This document shows, piece after piece, positions 1-8,425 of a stretch of DNA of 24,975 nucleotides. The DNA lies in the NCBI RefSeq assembly GCF_000003605.2, contig NW_003158724.1, forward strand, positions 1,542,396 through 1,567,370, in the 5' to 3' direction. The DNA comes from Saccoglossus kowalevskii. Taxonomy: Eukaryota; Hemichordata; Enteropneusta; Harrimaniidae. Within the stretch, counting starts at the first letter, position 1; each line of letters opens with the position of its first letter. Position numbers and translations under genes: made by a program. The notes under the pieces were generated by a model. That model saw only the letters and a program-made list of their open reading frames with translations. It made no database searches and was not told the origin of the DNA.

Positions 1-1155
1 AAAATCGCCCAGTCATTGGAAATTGACGACCGAATAGACGTCAGTGCGAAGGAGGATGTTTACATAACTTTAAAAGACCACAAACCAAACTTCGCGAATA
101 ACCTATCGTGCAGACTAATTAATCCATCGAAATCTGAAATAGGGAAAATAAGCAAACAAATCTTGGACTGAATAAACAAAAAGATCATCAGAGCCACTGG
201 TATCCACCAGTGGAAAAATGCGTCTTCCGTAATCAAATGGTTTGATAATATCGATAACAAGGCATGCTATAACTTTATTTGTTTTGACGTTGTGGAACTC
301 TACCCATCCATAAGCGAAGATCTACTGAGCAAAGCGTTGCGTTTCGCCTCAGCTTATGATAACATCCCGGATGAAGAAATAAACATCATCTCTCACGCCA
401 AAAAAACATTGTTGATCCACAATCAATCACCGTGGCAAAAGAAGGGCTCCAATGAACACGTTTGATGTCACGATGGGAAGTTTTGACGGCGCGGATCTAG
501 AGACTGGGCCTGTGAACTTGTGGGCTGCTTCCTACTATCACAACTTAGAGCACGCTTAGGGAAGAACATCCGGATCGGTCTCTACAGAGATAACTGTTTA
601 GTCGCCTTAGACGCCACACCCAAAGAGACTGAACAGATCAAAAAAGATATCTGTCGCGTATTCAAAAACCACGGTCTGAAGATCGCGATCGAAGCGAATA
701 AGAAAATAGCCAACTTCCTTGATGTCACGCTAAACTTCGTTGAGGGCTCATACAGCCCTTTTACAAAGGCCAACGCCAACTTGGTATACGTGCACAAGGA
801 AAGTAACCACCCACCCGCCATCACAAAGAACATCACGGCCGGGATTAACAGGCGATTATCATCTATATCGTCAGATAAAAAGATGTTTGACACCGCGGCG
901 CCACCCTACCAAAGAGCTCTACGTGAAAGCGGCTACAACCACCAATTAAAGTTTGAGCCCCCCCCCCCCCCACGGAGAAGGGTAAAAAAACCGGCCACGC
1001 ATTAATGTCCTTTGGTACAACCCACCATATAGCTGCAACGTCCGCAACAGTATCGGCAAGCGATTCCTGGATTTAATTAATAAGTGCTTCCCGACTGGCA
1101 ATAATCTCAGGAAAATATTCAACCGAAATACCATCAAAGTCAAAGTTTGCAGTCC
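1..1155 (+). pseudogene. Penelope-like element reverse transcriptase, 5'-truncated by window and broken
   Basis: Codes for part of a PLE reverse transcriptase, which would copy element RNA into DNA at a nick. Frame 1 opens inside the protein ([14 protein letters not shown]) and carries the DHKPNF and [10 protein letters not shown] blocks. Motif A is FDVVELYPSIS, with the catalytic Asp at 286-288. After the FDVTMGSFDGA block comes CELVG at 511, then motif C, and then the thumb (NFLDVTLNF, SNHPPAITK). Motif C reads YRDN (583-594) instead of YRDD, so the second catalytic Asp is lost. Breaks: an in-frame TGA at 169-171; a shift to frame 2 near 452-463 (TGA at 463-465 in frame 1); a return to frame 1 by 511; a further shift in the A run at 984-990. 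Reading continues in frame 2 ([16 protein letters not shown]) to about 1155. A C run at 959-971 encodes a proline stretch. The gene is clearly non-functional. Confidence 0.9.
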
Positions 1156-1376
1156 GGCGTGATATACCAAGCGGAAGTTACGCGCTTAGACAAACAAACT
1201 AGCGAAACGTACGTCGGTCTCACTGGAAATGAATTCAAAACAAGGTACACAAACCACACTGCCTAATTTCGTAATCCGGCCTCTAGAAATACGACAGAAC
1301 TAAGTAAACATGTTTGGTCACTCAAAGAAAAAAATATTGAGCACAGAATAACATGGAAAACATTTAAAATAGCGTC
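1156..1376 (+). pseudogene. GIY-YIG endonuclease domain of the Penelope-like element, truncated
   Basis: Frame 1 reads GVIYQAEV, then about ten residues on ETYVGLTGNEFKTRYTNH, then TELSKHVWSLKEK. These are the GIY and YIG (here YVG) strands, the following Arg helix, and the conserved tail of a PLE GIY-YIG nuclease, which nicks target DNA for integration. In this family a cysteine-rich linker (CxC...CPL type) normally separates the RT thumb from this domain. Here the RT piece (KVKVCSP) meets GVIY at about 1155 with no Cys cluster between, so that linker is deleted. An in-frame TAA lies at 1264-1266, inside the domain. Similarity ends at about 1372-1378 (RITWKTFKIAS), where minus-strand element sequence begins. 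The C-terminal Cys-containing end of the domain is missing. Confidence 0.8.
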
Positions 1377-1708
1377 AACATCGTTGTTAAGTTTTTTGAG
1401 AAAAACATTACTCACGGGTTTAAACTTGGTGGATGTTATGATGCTCAGCATTCCATCTTCGAATTTATTTAACTCTTCTATATGTGGCGTTTTTTTTTTG
1501 TGGAATTAAAACCGAAGGTCTGTTTACTGGACGAGGATCGATTAGGGTTCAGAAAGAAGTGAGCTTTCCATCGCATTCTACGCAGGAAGTGTTCCATTTT
1601 CTCGATTAGTCGGTGTAGGTAGTCTCTTTGCGAAGGTATAGGGATGTTCTTGGTGGAGTAGCTGGGGTTGAATTTCTCCATGTCAGGTAATCGTAGAGTG
1701 CTCGACAA
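1377..1708 (-). pseudogene. Inverted N-terminal fragment of a Penelope-like element ORF
   Basis: Read on the minus strand, this is the N-terminal region of the same type of PLE protein, before the RT core. From 1708 downwards it reads LSSTLRLPDMEKFN, then NIPIPSQRDYLHRLIEK and FLRRMRWKAHFFLNP, then FGFNSTKK. The frame shifts in the ten-A run (plus-strand T run 1490-1499). It resumes as PHIEELNKFEDGMLSI and continues to KPVSNVFLKKLNNDV at 1377. The RWKAHFFLNP and FLKKLN blocks are typical of the PLE N-terminal region. The first ATG in frame is at 1681-1679; upstream codons also look coding, so the true start is uncertain. The fragment stops where the plus-strand endonuclease begins, so two ends of the ORF are fused tail to tail. 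Confidence 0.8.
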
Positions 1709-1780
1709 GTGTAACCAAGGAGCGGAATATAGTCTAGATGTGGGAATCGATTATTCCAAAGTACCTCACTCATCAGGAGC
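1700..1780 (-). ncRNA. Degenerate second hammerhead ribozyme in the inverted copy
   Basis: On the minus strand the core CTGATGAG occurs at 1776-1769, and a GTC triplet at 1706-1704 is followed by GAGC (1703-1700). GAGC pairs perfectly with GCTC at 1780-1777, giving a 4-bp stem I in the expected place. The GAAA block that should precede stem III is missing, and the 62 nt between core and triplet do not make an obvious stem II. I read this as a broken copy of the plus-strand ribozyme at 1803-1855. It could also be a palindrome-derived half with a fortuitous GTC. Confidence 0.4.
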
Positions 1781-1826
1781 TTTATGTTTAATATTAAACA
1801 TAAAGCTTCTGATGAGTTAGGTACTT
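1759..1826. repeat. Near-perfect 34-bp-arm palindrome without spacer
   Basis: The left arm 1759-1792 and right arm 1793-1826 are reverse complements, with two mismatches (at the CTCAC/GTTAG and GGAGC/GCTTC positions). The centre is GTTTAATATTAAAC with the axis between 1792 and 1793 and no loop. Each arm carries a CTGATGAG hammerhead core reading away from the axis: plus strand 1809-1816, minus strand 1776-1769. The palindrome is therefore two copies of the same PLE leader joined head to head. Such a structure could extrude as a cruciform. Confidence 0.9.
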
Positions 1827-1855
1827 GTACCTTACGAAACAGTGCTGTCGAGTTT
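1803..1855 (+). ncRNA. Hammerhead self-cleaving ribozyme (type I, PLE-associated)
   Basis: All invariant parts are present and in order on the plus strand. Core CTGATGA is at 1809-1815. Stem II is 1816-1824 with 1827-1835 (GTTAGGTAC against GTACCTTAC; one U-U mismatch, 2-nt loop). GAA is at 1836-1838. Stem III is ACAG (1839-1842) with CTGT (1845-1848) and a 2-nt TG loop. The cleavage triplet GTC is at 1847-1849, which predicts cleavage after C1849. Stem I is 1803-1808 paired with 1850-1855 (6 bp, two G-U wobbles). The very short stem III and open stem I match the known PLE hammerheads. In those elements the ribozyme lies in the repeated ends and probably processes the element RNA. Stem I is weak, so activity is uncertain, but the fold is too complete to be chance. 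Confidence 0.85.
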
Positions 1856-1860
1856 CAATA

Positions 1861-3015
1861 TTCATGTAGTTGTGTATTAATTCCTCTATTACCTCATATA
1901 TATATACATTATGTAATTTTTCACTTTTATTTCCAGCATCACATAAATTCGAGATATGTAGTAAAATAACAAGAAAACATTTACCTATTATGTACCAGTA
2001 GAATACACTTTATCACCGCTTCTAACTAGATAATTCTCACGAATACCCCTGATATAATATATAATGAATTGTATATTGTATTTAGTATGCACGCATGCGT
2101 GTTGAAGTTGCTTTGGATCAAGGAGAGTTCTGTCTCTAAGCAACAGATAACGTCACACAGGGTGAATACTATTTATCATTATTGTTTGAATATTAATTAT
2201 ATATATCTATATATATATATACAATAGTGGTCAACATAGCAACACGAACAATCCTAGAAACCACCTGATCAATCACCATAGAAACCGACAGTAAAGCAGC
2301 AACGCAGGTATAAAGTATTAGCGTAGCTTCATTTTCAGCGATGACGTCATATTATTGTGTAGGTCGCACAAGGTGTTACTTTTCTAATTATTCTCGACAT
2401 TGCGTACTGAAAGAAACGTCTACTCGCAAAAAATACATCACTCAGCTCTCATAAAATTTTACATTAATGAGATACAATTGGCAATTAGAAAATACAAGTA
2501 TGTTAAATGGGTTTGAGAATAAACTGAAGTAATTGGACTGTTGTTTGTATAGTGATTTTATAATACAAAATAACAAAAACGCAGAGAAAGTACAATTGCT
2601 CTGTTTGTTTTTTGGTGGAACTTATCATGTCCGTTAGTATGTTTGTTACGGTAATTCAGAATAATAATGTTCTTTAATAGAATATAATTATTGGGACAAC
2701 TCTTTGTGTCATACTGTGGGACTGATTTGTGAATGAGTGTCAAGTCGTGTCACTATATGTCAGTCCTCACTTATGTCAGGAAAGTAATGAAAGTGTTCAT
2801 TCAGGAATTCAATGTTTTAATGTTTATCTACTGAATATGTAACGTACATAACAAAAAATATATTTCAAAAATTAAGATCAATAGAACTATTTTATTTTGA
2901 AAAAAATAAATGATACACTACTTAATATGCAAGTCGGACACATGCTAACATGAAACATACTAGTATTTAATATATTATAATTAGAAGGGTATAAACGACA
3001 TGAAGATATTTTGTC
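1861..3015. other. AT-rich non-coding stretch
   Basis: No coding sequence recognised. It contains short AT microsatellites (about 1896-1908 and 2197-2222). A perfect CRE-type palindrome TGACGTCA lies at 2342-2349, some 30 bp after a TATAAAG at 2309-2315. The small ORF at 2558-2743 on the minus strand has no recognisable motif and looks like chance. Confidence 0.6.
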
Positions 3016-3065
3016 ATGTTTGCATCATGCTGGCATTTTAACACCACACTGCGAAAACGGAAGCA

Positions 3066-3083
3066 GGCGTGGGAACCCACGCC
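3066..3083. repeat. Small GC-rich perfect stem-loop
   Basis: GGCGTGGG (3066-3073) and CCCACGCC (3076-3083) are exact reverse complements around an AA loop. It stands out in an AT-rich setting just before the 224-bp tandem repeat. Function unknown. Confidence 0.6.
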
Positions 3084-3207
3084 GACTCAAATTTCTTTGT
3101 TCCTGCATTATATTTGTCCACGTAGTGTGAATTCATGTGCCAGCAGGTGTGAACTGACTTCTCGCCAACGCTTAAATGGGGAGGGGGAAATTGAATGGGG
3201 GGACGTT

Positions 3208-3656
3208 GGGACGTCATACCAGTTGCAGGTCTGGACAGAAGGTTGCGATAACCTAGCAAGGGGTGTCTCACGTGTCTTAATATTAAAGAACATCGAAGCT
3301 CAACTCCAGAAACTGACTGGTCTGACTAAGTGGGTGTGTGAATGACTTCAGTGTTCCGTTATAAGGTCTTATGGTATCCCTACACTGCAGAAGCGAGTAA
3401 TCCCTGAAATTCCCCTTTGAGCCACATTACAGGGACGTCATACCAGGTGCAGGTCTGGACAGAAGGTTGCGATAACCTAGCAAGGGGTGTCTCCCGAGTC
3501 TTAATATTAAAGAACATCGAAGCTCAACTCCAGAAACTGACTGTGTCTGACTACGTGGGTGTGTGAATGACTTCAGTGTTCCGTTATAAGGTCGTATGGT
3601 ATCCCTACACTGCAGAAGCGTGTAACCCCCGAAATTCCCCTTTGAGCCACATTACA
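3208..3656. repeat. Two tandem copies of a 224-bp unit
   Basis: Copy 1 is 3208-3431 and copy 2 is 3432-3656. Both start GGGACGTCATACCAG and end GAGCCACATTACA. They differ at only a handful of positions (for example CTCACGTG against CTCCCGAG, and a one-base insertion in copy 2), so the duplication looks recent. No tRNA-type A or B box and no ORF is conserved between copies. The small plus-strand ORF at 3016-3345 crosses into copy 1 but is not maintained in copy 2. It may be a short satellite or part of a larger repeat. The mariner element starts 17 bp after copy 2. Confidence 0.95.
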
Positions 3657-3673
3657 ATTTGGTAGCGGGTATA

Positions 3674-4875
3674 CGAGGGCCGTTCAATAAGTAATGCCCC
3701 TAACCCATTTCCCATAGCAGGAGATTAATGAAACTTGGCACAGTTATTAGTCTTTCTCTATATAGGAACTACCCAGAGTTATGCATTTCTCCCATCGTTT
3801 AATGGACACCGTTTTTGTAGAACACCCCAGGTTGGTCTTCCAACCACGTCGTAACTTCAGTTATCAAGGCCGTATCATCTGGGAAACGCTTTCCTTTCAA
3901 AAACAACTTCATGGCTGGGAAGAGATGACAGTCAGAGGGTACAAGGTCAGGAGAGTATGGGGATGGGGAGGATTTCATAGCCACACGCCCGTGCTTCTGA
4001 TCTGGCGACATGCGTGTTGTGGACCGGAGCGTTGTCCTGCAAGAGGAGGATACCTTTGCTGATCTTGCCCCGCCTCTTGATTTTGATAGCTTCTCTTAAT
4101 TTCATCAAAAGCGAAGCGTAATAGGCTCCTGTAATTGTGGTTCCCTTTGCCAGAAACTCTGTCATCACTACTCCGTCCTGGTCCCAGAAGACTGTGAGCA
4201 TGATCTTGCCAGCGGCGAGCTGCACCCTTGCCTTCTTTGGAGGTGGTGAGTCCAAGTGCTTTCACTGCATTGACTGATCTTTGATCTCTGGATCATAGTG
4301 ATGGACCCAAGTTTCATCCTGTGTAAACAATATTTTGAAAAACTTTGACTCATCTTCTTGGTACATCTCCAAATTCATCACTCGACGCGTTCTTGCTTCT
4401 GGAAAGGTGTGAGCAACCTGAGAATCCATCTGACAGACACCTTATGCATATGCAAATTGTCATGAATGATAGTTTCCACAGACCCTGTACTGACGGACAG
4501 ATGCCTCATCAATGGCAGAATAGGGACGACCAGGTCTGGGAGCTGTTTCCACAGACTTCCGGCCACGTTTGAACTCACGATGCCAGCGTTTTACAAGGCT
4601 ATATGATGGGACATCATCACCAAAAGTTTCTTTCATTTAATCAAAATTCTCCTTTGGTGTGCGACCTTTCAAATACAAAAACCGGATCACTGCGCGACAC
4701 TCAACTGGCTTCATTTCACTTCTGACTCAGTTCAAACACCTGTAAATCAGAAACTACAGTTCAGAGCTGTTTTTCGCAACATAACCCATAGAGATGTAAA
4801 TCATTACACATGAAACGTTTCATCTAGATAGAAAACTGCAAGTGGGTCAGGGGCATTACTTATCGTAAGACCTCT
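3674..4875 (-). mobile_element. Decayed mariner-family DNA transposon with terminal inverted repeats
   Basis: The left end starts CGAGGGCCGTTCAATAAG after a TA at 3672-3673. The right end, read inwards on the minus strand from about 4874, starts GAGGTCTTACGATAAG. Both continue as TAATGCCCC and then T-A/G-ACCCA, so the inner parts of the terminal repeats match closely and the outer parts have drifted. Mariner elements duplicate a TA target; the right-hand TA is not preserved. The length, near 1.2 kb, is usual for the family. A broken transposase lies inside on the minus strand. Confidence 0.85.
3747..4714 (-). pseudogene. Mariner transposase, multiply frameshifted
   Basis: Would cut and paste the element by binding its terminal repeats. 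The start ATG is at 4714-4712 (MKPVECRAVIRF), followed by the N-terminal helix-turn-helix region with KRWHREFKRGRKSVE and the GRP hook (RPGRPYSAIDE). The catalytic domain has DETWVHHYDPE (first Asp at 4318-4316), then LTVFWDQDGVV and DNAPVHN, then PYSPDLVPSDCHLF. This is the DD34D triad of mariner. The C-terminus is KRWEKCI...SSYIEKD with TAA at 3749-3747. Breaks: a TAA after KENFD; a shift after DEASVRQ; a TGA after KQERVE; a TGA after DQSMQ; a deletion-type shift between GYEILP and PYSPD (about 3980); a shift near 3799. All three Asp codons survive, but no full reading frame does. Confidence 0.9.
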
Positions 4876-5660
4876 CTGGGAAAAATTAGTATATTTGACT
4901 GGAGGTAATGACTGAGCATAAGCGAGGTTAGTTTTTGCCCCACATATGCTAATTTACCCGGAGAGGTTATATCTCCTACCAAACACCCAGGCGTACCGCT
5001 TATAACCTTATAATAACATGCTCACACAAAGAAATACACTACAACATCGCTGGTAATATCACGTTGCTATGTTTACATTTCCAATTCTCCCGACGTCTTT
5101 TCTTGGATTATACTACTATTGTAAAGGATGACGAATATCTATGATTTTTTTAAAAACTCCCACATTCTTGTCAAGAATCTGATTGTGAATTTTGTTATTG
5201 GATTAAACACCCTAAACAAGCGCCTCTGTTGTATTGAACATTTTCAAACGTGTTCAAATCTATTCATTTATTTCGACTGGCTGGTCAGGCTTGTCGAAGG
5301 GAAGAAGAATTATTTGCTTAGTTTGTAGTGTATAAACCATAACATTAGCTCACCGTCAAAGTGATATATCCATGTACAGAGAATAATGATTACTTAAAAG
5401 ATTGTGAAATCAATTGATAGATTAAAACAAGTCAATTCTTAGTCGGTCTTTTGAAAATTGGCACAATCAATCTGGAATGCAACATAACGTTGCTGAAATG
5501 TACATTATCATTTTAGCTGTCTTTCAGTGAGTACTAATTAGCCAGTTATATATGGGTCATTAAATCACTCTACTCGGCATCCTAATAGTTAACCGCTTAG
5601 TGTCCTGAAATGCACTTTCTGTACTTCTTACGTCAAACAAACTTTTAGAAAGTTATGTGT
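4876..5660. other. Non-coding stretch between mariner and the 183-bp repeat
   Basis: No coding or RNA gene recognised. The 66-codon plus-strand ORF at 5128-5328 has no recognisable domain and AT-rich composition like its surroundings. I treat it as chance. Confidence 0.5.
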
Positions 5661-6026
5661 TTTGCTAAAGACAATAACAAATGTTACTGTTCCATATTGT
5701 ACATTGCAGGTCACCCACGAGATCATCTTGTAGACGAAGCGTGGGAAGATAACTGACTGGATGCATTGTTGATTTCGCATGCCTTAATGCAATACAATGA
5801 ACAGCCTGAAATTGAAAATAGGATTTTGATTTCCGTTGTTCATTTTGCTAAAGACAATAAAAAATGTTACTGTTCCATATTGTACATTGCAGGTCACCCA
5901 CGAGATCATCTTGTAGACGAAGCGTGGGAAGATAACTGACTGGATGCATTGTTGATTTCGCATGCCTTAATGCAATACAATGAACAGCCTCAAATTGAAA
6001 ATAGGATTTTGATTTCCGTTGTTCAT
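5661..6026. repeat. Two tandem copies of a 183-bp unit
   Basis: Copy 1 (5661-5843) and copy 2 (5844-6026) both begin TTTGCTAAAGACAATA and are almost identical (ATAACAAATG against ATAAAAAATG; CCTGAAATTG against CCTCAAATTG). Each contains CCCACG...CGTGGG, a small internal stem-loop. No ORF spans the unit. The near identity indicates a recent duplication. Confidence 0.95.
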
Positions 6027-6042
6027 TTCAAAATCCTATTTT
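5998..6042. repeat. Perfect 15-bp inverted repeat at the right end of the 183-bp array
   Basis: The arm 5998-6012 (AAAATAGGATTTTGA) is the exact reverse complement of 6028-6042, with a 15-nt loop. The left arm is inside repeat copy 2, while the right arm is unique flank. The same left-arm sequence in copy 1 (about 5815-5829) has no partner because copy 2 follows it directly. Confidence 0.9.
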
Positions 6043-6770
6043 TTAAAGGGCGATTTTACCACCACAGGCATAATTTTGAAAACTACAGCTAAACTTTAAA
6101 TTGTGATTACTTGCCGCCTATTCATCAGTTGAAATTAGGACGGAAACCAACATGTTAGATTCCAGAAATGCACTTGGCCGTCATTAGCCACGGACCACAG
6201 TGGTTATTACGTGTATTAAGGCGATAAACCTGCACACTCTAAAAAAGAAGCAGAACTACGCATGACCAAACCAATTGGACTATGCATCCCTGTTTCTTGC
6301 ATTAGATGTCTATGTTAATAATTGAGGTAAATCAGTTGACAATTAATGAAACTTCTCCTGATTCACCGGAAGGAATGCACTATACCTCATTAGTACGACA
6401 TTTAGGTCGTGATACGTTTGACATGAAATTGCCGAAAGATCACTAAATGGAGTAATGTCATCATATAATGATGCCATGATATAATAGGCAGTATATTAGT
6501 CAACTGTCTGATAAGTTTTGTACCACATACGAGGATATACAGCATAATGGCACCATTTACGTCAGATGCACGGGAATACCCATTTGATAAAATTCCCCCT
6601 GTGCCACTTTTATGTACATTACATGAGATCTAAGTAATACTAGCATTATGTGTAGCCCGTATTGCAGGCACACTACAAACCCCAGCCATGCTATGGCTAC
6701 CCCCTCCAACACCCAGTCAGTGCATATATCTCATCGTTCGCCAAATCAAAGTAACCATTATGACTGTAAG

Positions 6771-6822
6771 GATTTGCGTATTATATGCAAATTATTGATT
6801 TGCGTATCATATGCAAATTATT
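6771..6822. repeat. 26-bp tandem duplication carrying two octamer motifs
   Basis: Unit 1 (6771-6796) and unit 2 (6797-6822) differ by one base (GTATTAT against GTATCAT). Each contains ATGCAAAT (6785-6792 and 6811-6818), the consensus octamer bound by POU homeodomain factors. Regulatory use is only a possibility. Confidence 0.7.
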
Positions 6823-8378
6823 CTGTACGATGTGTTGCAATACTGTTAACAAACCTTATGTCATGCGAACTAGCTATACATAAGTTGATAAAACTAATTC
6901 TCAACTTGGATGACTAGTATTAAAACGTTTCTCACATTTGCGTCCACTAAAGTCAGTTTGCCTCAGCGATTCTCGGAAAGAATTCGTGAGAATTTAAGTA
7001 ATTCTATCGGGTGTGTAGTAATAATCCTTTTTATTGGAAATTACTCCATGAGCTATACATATAATATACATATATATAATATATCTTATTAATCAAAGGA
7101 CCTTTGACTGTGTTGCAACTCGTTAATTTCATGCCACATGCGTTGTATAGCATGTTTTACAGCTTAATATCGAAATGATGCTGATCTTAGAGAGGGGAAT
7201 ATTGCGTCGAGTTACTCGTACTTCATTCATGTTGACCACCATCGAATGTGTATAGCATATTATTATTAAAAATACTTCCAACATCGAATCGATGTTTTGG
7301 CGATGGCTATGATCCACGTTTAGCCTGTCTTTACGTTTGATTTCACGCATAACGCGTGATCTCGCCACTACTTAAGTTAGTAGTGCACACTGAAACTAGT
7401 TGAACGTGGATTGAAAGATATGTGTTGGGCTAAGCTATTGTATGGTATCTTTTTGGTATATCAGTTTACTGTTGAAAAATGACTATAAATAGAAAATTCA
7501 TACAAAAGAATGGCCAAGTCTCTGTTATGTTACTACAGAAAAAATAAACGCGAGTGATCACACATTTTCAATGAAAAGATAAGGTATGAACATGTTTCTC
7601 TTATTCAAAAAAATGCCTTGTCTCTTGCTATAACAAGAACAGGAACACAGTTATCAAGAAGTTCGCTGACAAAAATATCAATTGAGAAATATTAATTCTT
7701 GAAAATATTCAGACTCATGAAGGATGCTTTATGGAATAAATCCTAATGTGAGTGTTGAAAATCGTCTTCAATTCAAAATTGATTGGAAATGGTTGGAAAT
7801 TGCCATGTATTTGTCGCAATTTTTGATACATTTGTTTCAAAATAATCTCTTAATTATGACAACGTATGTCAATATTATTATGATGTCTTCCTATTGCCCA
7901 CACAATAGCCATCTACTCCAAAAATATTCACATTAATGCTCGAAAATTATCGTTAACAAACACCAATAAATTTTCGACTGCATACAAATTAATAGCACCA
8001 TGAAATGACATGTACGACATCCACACCATGTGACCAATGACTACCTCCACATTGAGGAAATGTACAGATACGATATAAATCGGGTAAAATTAATATACTA
8101 GTATTAGACATACATGTATAATAACTAAATATGGTCCGCTGTATTTAAAAAAACAATATACATAATTACTATGTGAAGTATTATGATACAGTGCGATGTA
8201 ACGGCGCGTTTTCAAACTACCTAAAATATCTCCACATCAAAGAGTCACGATCTTAATAAGAATGCAGTGACACATATTGCACCCGATTCTCAGCATTTAC
8301 TCTGATTAAATCAAAATATTCACACACTGGCATATAGCGCATTGCATTCCCGATGAAAAAAATACAACACTATATTTG

Positions 8379-8425
8379 AACAATTTGTCACGTACAGACT
8401 CTCCAACTACTGTTGACAAATTGTT
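8379..8425. repeat. Perfect 12-bp stem with 23-nt loop
   Basis: AACAATTTGTCA (8379-8390) and TGACAAATTGTT (8414-8425) are exact reverse complements. The arms continue with partial pairing outward. It is too short and AT-rich to call as a microRNA precursor by eye. Confidence 0.6.

Larger units (their letters stand above)
1..1860. mobile_element. Composite, decayed Penelope-like retroelement with inverted 5' piece and hammerhead ribozyme
   Basis: Three blocks of one element type lie side by side. Block 1 (1 to about 1372, plus) is the RT core, a shortened linker and a GIY-YIG endonuclease, with its 5' part outside the window. Block 2 (about 1377 to 1792, minus) is the N-terminal region of the same kind of protein and its leader. 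Block 3 (from 1793, plus) is a hammerhead ribozyme, which in PLEs lies in the terminal pseudo-LTR upstream of the ORF. PLEs are known to carry hammerhead ribozymes and to insert with tandem or inverted partial copies; that part is family knowledge. The assignment rests on the RT motif A (FDVVELYPSIS), a YRD motif C, and the YVGLTG...KTRYTNH endonuclease core. The right boundary is uncertain. I cannot name the PLE clade reliably. Confidence 0.85.

Noticed and set aside
582-893. 103-codon minus-strand ORF.
   Set aside because: It is the complement of the PLE reverse transcriptase frame and has no motif of its own.
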